Origin: Paramacrobiotus richtersi
Lineage: Eukaryota; Tardigrada; Eutardigrada; Parachela; Macrobiotidae
NCBI GenBank assembly: GCA_034698045.1
Contig: JAQGAU010001077.1
Span: forward strand, 1 to 21,583
DNA length: 21,583 bases
Direction: 5' to 3'
The notes below the pieces were generated by a model. The model was not told the origin of the DNA. It was given only the letters and a program-made list of their open reading frames with translations, and did no database searches. Both the position numbers and the translations under genes were made by a program. Within the stretch, counting starts at the first letter, position 1. Each line of letters begins with the position of its first letter. This document shows positions 10,971 through 20,415 of the stretch, in pieces.

Positions 10971-13900
10971 CATTGTTCCACAAATATTTGAAAAACAACG
11001 CATTCACATGGAGCTGATCCAGCCTTGCAGCATGGCGTTCTGAAAGAAGGACGACATGTTAAAATGTCTGCGCGCACAGGAAAATTCTGACGACGTGTGA
11101 GAAACGACACATACAGTACAGGCAACAACTTACCAGTATATGGAACAAGACCTTCCACTATGGTCCTAATTTTAGGAAACTGGAGCAAAACTTTAGGATG
11201 AATACTGCGGAAAATGCAGCCTAATGTATGCTGCGCAGCGAATGTGTGCCTGCTGTTAGTGTTCCATGCCACAATGTATATCAGGAGTTTCTCTGAAAGA
11301 CAAACGGGTTTCCATATTCCAAAGCGCCGATATAAATGCAGAAGTAATGTCACGTCAAGGCAGATGACCATGGTAGAACAATTGAGCCGAATGAGCGGCA
11401 GATGATTGTCTGGGCATTTATTGCCCTGGGTAAACAAAACTCCGCGGGCTGTAAGATTCCAATGTTATGGTGGTCTCATACAGACTGGACATCCAAATCA
11501 ATAGCCACTATCTAGTTGGTTACAATGAGCATACAAACGACTGGCTGAAGACTGCATAATAGGGAAAGCAGAACAATTAAATCTCAAGATGACCCAATTC
11601 TATACGTTCTTACAGTATACTGAAGGAAGTCAGACAAGAAACAGATTTATACAGAAAGCAAGATAATCCTTCTGGTTTTCAACCAAAACTTCTTACATAC
11701 ACAATCGGAACTGCTGCCTAATAAGTCTAATAAATTTTAGTACGCTACGATGCAGGAGACTTATTTTCGTTGGTAAATGCATATCTGATATTAAAAACTG
11801 ATTAAATATGACTATACTATACGATGAACACTACCGGATGTGGACAACACAGCCGTATCCTACGACATTATGAACTTGCCAATATCTGTGAATTGCCGAA
11901 ACATGCAGAACGTATCGGAGATATCGAAAGCAGCCTGTTATCAGCTGAGAAATGACAACGGAACCCCGGAACGCCGTATCAAAAGTGGGAAGTACATGCG
12001 TAAATTATGCAGCTTTGAAGGATGCGCTGCTCAAGCCCGATCTGCAAAAACTGGACTGTGCTGTAAACATTCCGATTCCCAGACAAAAAGGTACGGATTG
12101 ATTAATAATTTTTAATAGGAGTACATTAGATACGTAGATGTTTCTGGAACGTATTCTGTACTTTTCTTGTAAAACTTAGGCCAGCATACATTCTTATTAG
12201 AAGGCAGTGTGTATCTGAAAAGTAATCGTTATAGAAGAATTACAGCGGTTTGCCAAAAATGCGTATTTAATGTATTTAAATTATAAATATATGCATGTAC
12301 ACAAGTGGCTGCGCTAGCGCCCCGCCCGGTAATTGGGCCCCAATTATGTCTTGTTTAATTTTTGAGTTTTGGTAACTGTAAAATTTCAATTTTTGCCCGT
12401 TTTATAAACTACAGTCGCAGTAGTTTTCAGAAAAACTCACCCTTTTCGGAACGCAGTTCCCTTATAGACGTATTTAGAATCGAAGATTCTAAGTAAGTAT
12501 ATATCTATTTCCAAATTAAAGTTCTTTGTAACTACCGCCGAACGTGCCCTTTTTGAAAGTAGAGATTTGTCATGTGTGAACATCTGTTAATTTTGTCATG
12601 TAATATTTTAATTCTTTACGCAACTGAAGCATGTAATACTTTTTTACGGATGCCGTTGGTTAGGAAGAGTTAATCCAGCGTAACTGGAAGAAGTTTAATT
12701 GGCAAACAATGTGAATCATGCCACGCATGATTAGATGCCCTGTATTATGTAATACATATGAGCAGTTTTTTCGATTAAGGTTACCGCGTTGGTCATCAAG
12801 ATTTTTAAGTAGCATTGCTGGAAGAACTGTATAAAGGAAAACGGTATCAATAACGGCACGTACGACTAGGCACATGTATCATGTACAAGCACTTTTTCCA
12901 ATCACCAGGCTCAGTCAGGGCAATCGGTTACCAGTTTGAGTGGACAAAAAATGTAAAATGCTTATTTTTAAATTTTGTGTACAGAAGTAAATTGACGGGA
13001 ATAACGACTGTTGATTGTAAAGATGTTTTTGTTGTGGTGGTGTTGGAATACTGGTTGCTGTCATGGCCGGATTATTATAATTATTACCGAAAGAGAAAAG
13101 CGTTACTGATATACCTATTCCCCGTTAATACCAATTCTAACCGGTGACCGGTGAGCGATGATATTAAGAACTGCCAGAAATTTTCCCACTGCTGATAGGC
13201 TAGAGTTACCAGACATCCATAAGATAATTATGAATCCAAAAAATTCCAATCGCCAGTCTTCGGGACTTAATTGTCCTGTCGTAAGTGCCTTTACTAAGGC
13301 TTTGGCTACTGCAGTGAAATCATAATAATTAATAATAATAATGAAACAATATTAAAATACTTTTCGTTCATATTCCCTGAAAATGTAATTTTATGCCTTC
13401 TTTTTGCTGCCCGCTTGTAAGCTCTATCCAGTTGTGTAATGTACTCGAGCAGAGCGTGCTTGCTTTGAGAAATTTCGTGGTCACGAAACGCCGCGGGAAC
13501 GAAGTTCCGTAATAGAAACTAGTACTATAACTAAGCATTCTTATTAAAAAGACAGTGTTCTACTAAACAGTAATCGTTATAGAAGAGTTGTTTTAATTAA
13601 AAGGCATCATTTACTGAAATACTTTATTTCGTGACTTAGAACTGTAGACAACAATAACCGCCAAATCATCAACAATAAACGCCACAACATACCATCATAG
13701 TTCAATATCGCGAGCATATCAGCTCAAGTTATGAATACATAATTATTTGTGTGTGGTATTTGTGTGTGTGGTATTTGTATAAAACCACACATAGTATTTG
13801 TGTGGCAATTTATTTGTTGTTTGTTACAGAATTTTTTTGGAATAATTCGTAAAATGGGGGGATCGAATTCTAAGCCGACAACTTGGAATTTCCGTTACGC

Positions 13901-16900
13901 ATTCCGTAAACAGTTGCGACACTTTCAGTTCAAAGCCGCTCCGAAGTCGGGAAATGCGAGCACGGAAACCTTTGGTGAGGGAGAGGTCACCAGTATTGTT
14001 AGCCATGATACTGACGCCGCAGTCGAAGTGCATTTTCCAAAATCTCGGTCCGTTAACTACCAGCATTCGTTGCCTGAAGATTATACATTTTGCGGATCAA
14101 CCATGTCGTTTGACGTTCAAAATCACGTCTACTACTTAGCTGGAGTTGCCGTTAAAAGAGTGAAGAAAATGAAGCCGCATTATTTGTCGACTCTGTTGAT
14201 GACAAGCACCGATCAGATCAAAAACATCACACTGCCAGCTGCCTGCTATACGAAGCATAAGAACTACAAAAATTTGATTTTTGTAACACCGTGCGTCGCT
14301 TCCTATTTCTTCGATGTCGAGCATGCGTTTACGACGATGTTGCATGCTTTACCGGAAAAGTCTGCTGTTCGGATATGCGAGCTCCCATTCTTGTGTGTCG
14401 CATTGTCTGGATCCAATGAATTGGAACAACGCCGTACCCAGCTTTTGCAACAGCTGCTAGCCAGCCGCCCGGATTCTGACATAACGGTTTTGAATAACGC
14501 ACTCCTAACATTCACTTTTCGTTATTTGAAAATCCGTGTCGGCCACCTTACTGAGCAGATGCAGCGGTACGATTCAGGATTTTCTGATGAGTCGTCATGA
14601 GAATGCGGGCTTATTTTCGCGTTTGTTATGTTGTTTCTGTGGTAATGAATGGCATTGGGTTCGCATTTTGTCGTAAAACATACTGTACGAATAATTATGA
14701 TACTGATATATCGTATACTTTAAGCAGATTGTTGCATTCGCTACATTAGAATCAGATTTTATGGAGTGGTCAGATGATGTGCGCAATACCAAATAACGGC
14801 AAGAGCAAAAAATTAGTAACTAAATCAGATGAGTATCAGTGGTAACGTTTAATTAGTAAAAAAATTAGTAACGAAATAAAATATACGTTTAATTTCGTAC
14901 TTTCATTATTTTTATAGCGTTTGAGTTGAGAAATTGTACACGGTCGTGCCCATTTAATTACTGTCACTGTTCCGTGCCATTCTAACTGGAACAGAGTTTT
15001 TATCTGATAAGATTACTTTCGGATGATGTTGTTGTATTCGAGTAGACCAAAAAAAATTAATTATCATGTGATTTATAGGTATTATTGCCACATTCGCATC
15101 AATTCATATCGGGCAAAACGTGTGTTGGTGTTTGCTAATAATATACAGCATTATTGCACGCTTCAAGTGCCAAACTGCACTGCAATCAGGAATACATGGC
15201 CACTGCCTAGTGCTACCTATAACACGGCGGCCGCTGAAATAAGTACAAACTTTGAACCGACCATGTGCACCCCGCGGCCGCAGCCCGCGCGGTTTGTTTG
15301 CTCAAAGCAATAAACGCCGATACAAGAGCAATTATCTCCTTGAGACACAGGATAGAGAGAATCCTGTTCTACCATGGTCATCTGCCTTGGTCACGTCAAG
15401 CTACGCTCGTTTTTACCTATTTGATGATGCTCCAATGAGCGGATAATAGTACCCATATCTTCTTCGTGCTGCGATTTCTCCAGAATTTCTAGAAACCATA
15501 GAAGCTTCACTCAAAAAAAATTGCCGTCACGTTTCGTATGCATGAAATGGCGCTTCCTTACCGGTGATGATTTTTAGCAGACGGTTAGGTTGATCGAGAT
15601 TCAATGCGAGCTTGAATGCTTTCTCGTATTCCTTCTTGTCCAGTAGATTCAAGAGTTCCTGTTCCCTTTAAAAATCAATACACATCAATTAGACGAGCAA
15701 CTGGTACTAGGAGACCGTAAGTCGAATTTAATAAAGTTGACATTTTTTGCTAAAGTTTCGATACTTTCTGGATTTGACATTATTCATTGTAGACACCGCA
15801 GAAAGGCATGCATCACGTTGTCCTCGACGTCAGTTACTTCGAAAAGTTTAAACTGGACGTGTGCAGCCATAACGATTTGCCTCTTTCAGTTACATATGAT
15901 ATGCCGAACTTTCTTGCGAACTTTGAATTGCAATACATTACAGACTTTTACTGCTTATCAATATAATTATATGCCATTTCCTAATCCATGGACGCTTTTA
16001 ATTCTCCGATGCTAGCTGCTTATTATTATGTTAGTTTGACTGCATCTACTCACTGAAGTAAGAAAGCGTCCTGTTTCTGCAGTTCTTCTTCCACCTCTTG
16101 TTGCGTAATATCCACCCAAAGCAAAAATACTGAATCTTCCGCCCCTGTCAATATACGGTCCTCGTTGGCAGACACCGATATCGTCCATACTTTATCATTA
16201 TGCTCGTCGAACGTTTTCACGCATGTATTCTTTCTGACATCCCACAGTTTCAAGAGTCCATCGGAGCCACTGCGAATAATTTGGAAATTTTGAATAAGAA
16301 TACAAGAGCACATAATATTATGATCACGTACGATGACAACAGTTGTAATCCGCGCGCCAAGAACACAAATTTCATCACGGAGCAGTCATGACCTTCGAAA
16401 GTCTACAAACGAAATTTTCTGTCAATCAGCAGCATACTTAAGTAACTGGTCGTGCGGATTCAGCCCACAAACCTTAACGCATGTCAGGCTGGACAACGCC
16501 CATAACTTTACACAACCGTCACCAGAACTTGTTCCAATAATCTAAAAAAATCTCCGTCGGTCATCATACAAAAAGGCGGATCCACGAGCCAGGACAGGAA
16601 GGTCATGCTTTACCTGATCATGAGGAGCAAATAATATGCACCATACTGGACGACGATGTCCCCTTAGAACACCCTTTAGCTGAAAAGGGTCTTTCTTCCA
16701 CACCTAAGAAGAAACATTTTCAAACCAAGAAGAAATATTAACAGATTTAATCTGTCAGATTATAACACGAACAAAAAAAGAAGCCAGTATGACTTACTTT
16801 AGCCGTTTTATCACTAGCAGCACTGGCAACCCATTTACAGTCAGGTGAAACGGCCAATGAATTGATTCCGCTTTCATGCGCTACTTCGGTATGCACAGCG

Positions 16901-19651
16901 TCCACTGCATAGCCCAATTGCTGCTCGGTTTCTTCCCGTATATTCCACACCTTTATAGTCGAATCCTCGCTGCCCGACACGAAAAATGGGTGAGAATCGG
17001 ATCTGCAAGAAACCAAAAAGCATACCGTGAAATCTATCGATCTTTTCATGTGTCAGAATACTCGAAATGACAAACTCAATTAGACAGCTGGTACGCAGCC
17101 TCTGAACAGGGCGTACTAATATATATATATATATATATATACTAAAACCGTGATAGGAGTAGGTCCCACTTTCCACCATGATAAAACTTAGGCGATGCAT
17201 TAATTAATTGCGTCACATACACTGTATACAGACAGTGCAGAGCAAATTTATATTAGCCATTACAGGTGGAAAATTCAAAATAGTACCGACTGTTTTATAA
17301 CCAAATCCTTTCAAAAGTATGATATGCTAAAAAATCTCATATAAAACGATCAACAGAACTCCAGGAAGTTACCCGGCGGCAACGAGCGCCCCAACGGAGC
17401 TAGTGTGACCAGCAGCAACTGCAACACATTTAATCTTTCTTCTTTTCTGATCAAATGTCCACATTCGGATGTTGTTATCCTGTAAATTAAACGTTCACCA
17501 TAATACAGAAATCCATGACAAAATTCCAGCCTTATAGGAAAAGTACCTTCGATCCACTTATGATAAGGTTTTTTCCCGGAACAACCGCAACACATAAGAC
17601 CATGTCAGTATGTCCTTCACCGAACTTGCACTCTGCCGTGGCCAGATCGTACACTTTTAACCGTTGAGAATTAGTTGCAATAACCGCAAAATGGTCGTCT
17701 TCCAGAAATTTAATGTCGTAAATTTTATCGTTGAATCCAGAAAACTGAAAGAGAATTCAGCAGTGCTTCACACATACATGTACATATATCTGCATCTTGT
17801 ACAGATATGCAAAATATCATATTTTGGTACCTGTAGTTTTAAGGCTATACTGGGGAAATCGTAAACCAGTATGCTTTGGTCGGCGAGAACGGCAAAAAGT
17901 TTATCCATTCCATTGGACAAACATATTTGCTCTATGCGATTACTTTCGTGAAGAACTTGGCTCTTGGACACTTCGTTTGGAAATACCATTCGACTTCCAG
18001 AAACATTCCACACCGAGAGTAATCCTTAAAAAAGGGAGCTGTTTATATTCTTATATTTAATTTGAGCTTTGAACAGCAAATTCTACCTTTCGAACCGGCA
18101 ACCAGAATATTCAGGGGGCCTTTTTCGACATTGATGTCCGGGAAGGCCTGCGCCGGTAAAATGATAAACCTCTCAATTTCCTGAAAAACAAACATTACGT
18201 TATGCCAGATGAGAATTATAGCAAACATAACTACATAAACATCTAGATGAGCGCGCGAGCAGATAAAAAAGAAAAGCATCGCACCTCAAACACCGGTATT
18301 GTCTTCACTTGTGTAAGTTTTCCCAGATCCCACACAATTACAACCTTGTCTCTTCCGGCACTGTAAACGCGGATCAAACAACATTAACTGCTAGTTCGAT
18401 ATCCTAATACTTCAAATCGCACCTGACGAGCTGGTTATTATCCACTGCAATCTGAATATCGGTAACCGGGCTGAAGTGTCCTTTTAACTCTCCGAGCTGT
18501 TTAGACGGATTCAAGTTCCACACTCGTATCAAGCAATCCGAATCAGCCGCAGAAAACAAATGACTTCGAGCAGAATCCGGGTAAAATTTAAGAATGCTGT
18601 AAAATCAAAGAAGTCTCCAGTTTTTTTCGCCGCTAGTACATTCGCGTAATGGCTACCTAACTATTCCCTGAGAACCACGCAAACTGTGCGTATGACATTT
18701 CGAAGTCGAGTGCCAAATTTTAATGGTAGAATCCCCGCTTCCGGTCGCCAACATCTGACCGGATGGATCAAAGCACATGGAAACAACCGGTGATCGGTGA
18801 ACGGCCTAAACACATAGAAGTACACCCACAAATAAGCACAGTATAAGAATTTATGTTCCCGATTAATTTAGCATCAAGGTAATGGCGAAAACGGCTACAC
18901 GGTACCAGAAGCCAAAACTGTGCTGCTCTGCACTGTGCATTATCTCACAGATTGTGAATAAATAATAATTGTAAGGTAAAACGATTGCTAGTTCCAAGCT
19001 GAATAAAGTAATTAAACCATAAATTAGAATAAAGCGTTCTGATTTACAACGAAATAAACGAACGTCTGCTTCATACCTTCCAGGTTTTCAGACATGTTCC
19101 TTGCTGTGTGTCCCACTCCTTTATCAACAGGCTCTTACTAGCAGTAAACAAGTTCTGCAATAGAAGAAGAGAACTTGATTTCAGTCTACTTAACAGAATA
19201 GCAATTACCAATAAACAATCGCAGCTAAATTACTATCCTCACACTAGGATCGGAGCATAAATTACATGCTGAACACACTGACTATCTACCTGTGTAACAG
19301 GATTGAGAGTGAAAATCGTAATGTGATCCTGTTCATCGGTTTGGATAGTACGGTCCACCTGCCCAGTTGTCGTGTTAAAAATCTTAATCGCGTTACCGGC
19401 AGAGGAAAAGATCTTATCATCGGTAGATATCTGCAAATAATGGAGGAAGTACGTTATATGATTGTGAAGTTCTTAATTTCCATGCGACAGTACAATAATA
19501 TACATGCTACAGCACCTCGATTTTTCCAGCCACATAAAATGGCTCGAACCTTCTCGACACCGCAAAACTGAAACCGACAAAGAGTTAAGGCCAATGCAAA
19601 TTATTCACAAAATACCGCGACCAACTTCGTTTTCAGTTTGCTGGAATTCAT
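10945..19651 (-). CDS. TBL3: UTP13/TBL3, WD40 subunit of the SSU processome (789 aa, 20 exons)
   Basis: Exons: 19651-19626, 19567-19516, 19430-19290, 19154-19077, 18805-18657, 18596-18423, 18360-18285, 18180-18087, 18024-17831, 17744-17547, 17479-17373, 17002-16798, 16703-16614, 16541-16473, 16402-16332, 16269-16054, 15665-15562, 15488-15417, 11292-11134 and 11039-10945. They join to 790 codons ending TAG. Residues 1-646 form WD40 blades of two propellers; signatures include GSGDSTIKIWH, GSEDSTIKVWN, GTSSGDGCVKLWA and GSDGLLKLWD. Residues about 647-789 are the Utp13 C-terminal helical domain, with AWNTNSRHTFAAQ, VEGLVPYT and a FFKYLWNNVKQL end, aligning closely with animal TBL3. The protein acts in the nucleolar UTP-B complex on pre-18S rRNA. 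The length is normal and no break is seen. Intron 18 is enlarged by an inserted element. Confidence 0.95.
11349..11355 (+). repeat. Target-site duplication, left copy
   Basis: GTCACGT immediately outside the left terminal inverted repeat; identical to 15390-15396 outside the right one. Confidence 0.75.
11356..11380 (+). repeat. Left terminal inverted repeat (25 bp)
   Basis: It is a perfect reverse complement of 15365-15389 over 25 bases, and identity stops abruptly on the inner side. It contains the palindrome ACCATGGT. It ends 63 nt upstream of the UTP13 exon 19 acceptor in the sense of the UTP13 transcript. Confidence 0.9.
11870..12115 (+). CDS. WRKY19-like zinc-finger ORF inside the transposon
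   Basis: The open frame has an ATG at 11870 (MNLPISVNCRNMQ) and can end at TAA 12113-12115 (81 aa). Its core, KLCSFEGCAAQARSAKTGLC followed by CKH, has the C-x4-C-x11/12-C-x1/2-H spacing of the short zinc finger repeated in WRKY19-like proteins. Only one finger is seen. The frame may instead be an exon: the donor AAAAG|GTACGG at 12090 can join in phase to an acceptor at 12430 (AGTTTTCAG), giving a stop at 12465-12467, with ATTAAA at 12515-12520 as a possible poly(A) signal. Upstream acceptors at 11852 or 11908 would make the first part intronic. The gene lies opposite to UTP13, wholly inside its intron and inside the inserted element. Function unknown. Confidence 0.5.
   Translation: MNLPISVNCRNMQNVSEISKAACYQLRNDNGTPERRIKSGKYMRKLCSFEGCAAQARSAKTGLCCKHSDSQTKRYGLINNF
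12146..12238 (+). repeat. Direct repeat copy A (~90 bp, degenerate)
   Basis: It aligns from GGAACG to AGTAATCGTTATAGAAGA with 13496-13586. The blocks CATTCTTATTA and AGTAATCGTTATAGAAGA (18 nt) are identical; the first half is more diverged. Confidence 0.6.
12468..13748. other. Transposon interior without recognisable gene
   Basis: AT-rich sequence with only short random frames (for example 88 codons at 12881-13147, no family features). It contains direct repeat copy B. The short hairpin-forming GGAAC-nnn-GTTCC occurs twice, at 12448-12460 and 13496-13508. Confidence 0.4.
13496..13586 (+). repeat. Direct repeat copy B (~90 bp, degenerate)
   Basis: It is the second copy of the repeat at 12146-12238, in the same orientation about 1.35 kb away. 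Both copies lie inside the element and near a plus-strand ORF: copy A just after the zinc-finger ORF, copy B before the myristoylated-protein gene. Confidence 0.6.
13749..13777 (+). repeat. GTGTGTGGTATTT tandem repeat in the promoter
   Basis: Two and a bit units of GTGTGTGGTATTT precede the TATA box. TGTGTGGT (13765-13772) can pair with ACCACACA (13784-13791) across an 11-nt loop. The repeat keeps the reading frame open upstream of the true start, producing a false N-terminal extension. Confidence 0.6.
13778..13784 (+). promoter_or_regulatory. TATA box candidate for the 13854 gene
   Basis: TATAAAA lies 70 nt upstream of the ATG at 13854, a plausible spacing for a short leader. A TTTGTTACAG acceptor-like sequence ending at 13829 leaves a spliced leader possible instead. 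Confidence 0.4.
13854..14600 (+). CDS. Intronless gene for a myristoylated orphan protein (248 aa)
   Basis: I do not recognise the family. The start MGGSNSKP fits the N-myristoylation rule (Gly2, small residue at 6, no Pro at 7) and is followed by a basic stretch (RYAFRKQLRHFQFK), the usual pairing for inner-membrane-leaflet attachment. The rest looks globular, mixed alpha/beta, with no transmembrane span, no zinc ligands and no catalytic motif I can name. The tail RYDSGFSDESS is acidic and serine-rich and could be phosphorylated. I chose this ATG over the more upstream open frame because that extension is low-complexity GT repeat. The gene has a TATA candidate and an AATAAA 275 nt after the stop. 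It is nested opposite UTP13 within a transposon, so it is either element-encoded or captured cargo. Confidence 0.7.
   Translation: MGGSNSKPTTWNFRYAFRKQLRHFQFKAAPKSGNASTETFGEGEVTSIVSHDTDAAVEVHFPKSRSVNYQHSLPEDYTFCGSTMSFDVQNHVYYLAGVAVKRVKKMKPHYLSTLLMTSTDQIKNITLPAACYTKHKNYKNLIFVTPCVASYFFDVEHAFTTMLHALPEKSAVRICELPFLCVALSGSNELEQRRTQLLQQLLASRPDSDITVLNNALLTFTFRYLKIRVGHLTEQMQRYDSGFSDESS
14601..15364. other. 3' flank of the 13854 gene and right end of the element
   Basis: AT-rich sequence with no supported gene. It contains a likely poly(A) signal and a twice-repeated AAAAATTAGTAAC motif (14808-14820, 14860-14873). Near the right end there is a GC-rich patch with two GCGGCCGC octamers (15227-15234, 15274-15281). 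A 7-bp hairpin (15347-15353/15361-15367) lies beside the right terminal repeat. Confidence 0.4.
14875..14880 (+). terminator. Poly(A) signal AATAAA for the 13854 gene
   Basis: AATAAA 275 nt downstream of the stop codon, followed by T-rich sequence. Confidence 0.45.
15365..15389 (-). repeat. Right terminal inverted repeat (25 bp)
   Basis: Perfect reverse complement of 11356-11380. It begins 27 nt inside the intron from the UTP13 exon 18 donor. Confidence 0.9.
15390..15396 (+). repeat. Target-site duplication, right copy
   Basis: GTCACGT directly outside the right terminal repeat, matching 11349-11355. The next bases (CAAG) also match the start of the left repeat, so the exact duplication length is 7 bp with possible ambiguity to 8. 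Confidence 0.75.
17119..17140. repeat. (AT)11 microsatellite
   Basis: Uninterrupted AT dinucleotide run in UTP13 intron 11 (17003-17372), one of the longer introns of the gene. Confidence 0.95.
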
Positions 19652-20415
19652 CCTGACGATCCTATCCACACTTTCGCGTATTCGGCAACAGGAAACACGA
19701 AACTTCGGCGTTACGAGACACAGGTCAGAACGACATACGAATCTAATACATTTGGTACAGCCGTACAGGCATAGACTAAGAGGAATCCTTTTTCAGTGAC
19801 CGAAAGTGGTATAATCGATGCAGAATTAACGAATTAGGTCGCCTGGACCGATCAGCTGTAACGTACAGCCTGTAAGAAAGTTCTTCGCACTTTTCTGCTA
19901 CCGGAAACGGTATACAGCATATAATAACGGCAAACCGAACAAATTACTAAGTTTAGCTAGAGAAGGTAAAAGAAAAGCTTTCGAAATTTGGGTGATTTCG
20001 CCTTTTCGGCCAACATTGGCCAACAAAAACAAGATACTTAAAGCTTCAAAACTTTCGAAGTTTCGATGTGCAGCAAGAAAGTACAATGGTGAATATAGGG
20101 TTTTGCCAGAGGCAGAAATTCATACCAGGCCAACAGAAAATTTGTTATTTACAATTGCGATAAATTTGAAACTCTACCATCCATTACTGATGTCATGTCA
20201 TTGCGACATCGCATCAGAAAAGCGCGACTACGTCACTGCAGAATAATAGAACCTATCGCTCACGCAGTCCGACCTGATTTCTGAACGCTATTTAAGAAAT
20301 CAGGGGGCAAGTGTTGATAACAACTTTATTACACGTGGTTTTGAGATTTCAGACTTCGGCTTCCGTTACATCTTAGAATTAAACCTTCGAAGGTTTTGAG
20401 TAGACGCTCATTGCC
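19652..20415. promoter_or_regulatory. Shared upstream region of UTP13 and the 20416 gene
   Basis: This 764-bp interval separates two divergent start codons. Open frames here (for example 84 codons at 19992-20246) show no family features. A CACGTG E-box lies at 20332-20337, about 80 nt before the plus-strand start. E-boxes are common in ribosome-biogenesis promoters bound by Myc/Max, but this one is nearer the other gene. A perfect 10-bp hairpin is present at 20273-20304. Confidence 0.4.
20273..20304. repeat. Perfect 10-bp inverted repeat
   Basis: CCTGATTTCT (20273-20282) and AGAAATCAGG (20295-20304) are exact reverse complements around a 12-nt spacer. This could be a protein site or a hairpin in a leader. 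Confidence 0.7.

Larger units (their letters stand above)
11356..15389. mobile_element. Non-autonomous TIR DNA transposon with gene cargo (4034 bp)
   Basis: The segment is bounded by perfect 25-bp inverted repeats starting CAAGGCAGATGACC, and flanked on both sides by GTCACGT in direct orientation (11349-11355 and 15390-15396), the pattern left by DNA transposon insertion. It sits wholly within UTP13 intron 18. The terminal CAAGG fits the YARNG end of hAT elements. The 7-bp duplication (8 bp if the terminal C is shared) is close to the hAT 8 bp, but P or Dada-like elements are not excluded. No transposase frame is recognisable on either strand. It contains the myristoylated-protein gene (13854-14600), a zinc-finger ORF (11870-12115) and two ~90-bp repeats. 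Superfamily assignment is inference; the boundaries are seen directly. Confidence 0.8.
11293..15416 (-). other. UTP13 intron 18, expanded to 4124 nt
   Basis: The donor ATAG|GTAAAA (15416) and acceptor GTTTGTCTTTCAG (11293) splice in phase 1 between codon parts G and AG, restoring Glu706 in the C-terminal domain. The other 18 introns of the gene measure 58-388 nt. Without the inserted element and one target duplication, this intron would be 83 nt. Everything between 11356 and 15389 is therefore best read as an insertion. Confidence 0.9.

Noticed and set aside
11214..11405. 63-codon plus-strand open frame
   Set aside because: It is largely antisense to UTP13 exon 19 and runs across the left end of the inserted element, so it cannot be an old gene.
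10967..11437. 156-codon minus-strand open frame
   Set aside because: It is not a separate gene. It contains UTP13 exon 19 (11292-11134) read through intron 19 and upstream intron sequence; splicing gives the conserved C-terminal domain and ends in another frame at 10945.
9895..12467. A single gene joining the 9895 exon to the zinc-finger ORF
   Set aside because: Phases can be made to fit (10136 to 10856-10898 to 11909-12090), but the join would cross the boundary of the inserted element, so separate genes are more likely.
13749..13853. N-terminal extension of the 13854 gene
   Set aside because: It is low-complexity translation of the GT-rich repeat and TATA region, and would destroy the myristoylation start.
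11356..15389. Inversion of a UTP13 segment through the 25-bp inverted repeats
   Set aside because: All 20 UTP13 exons are present, in order and on one strand, and direct GTCACGT duplications flank the repeats, which fits insertion rather than inversion.
19992..20246. 84-codon plus-strand frame between UTP13 and the 20416 gene
   Set aside because: No splice sites, no family resemblance, and mixed composition; taken as a random open frame in promoter sequence.
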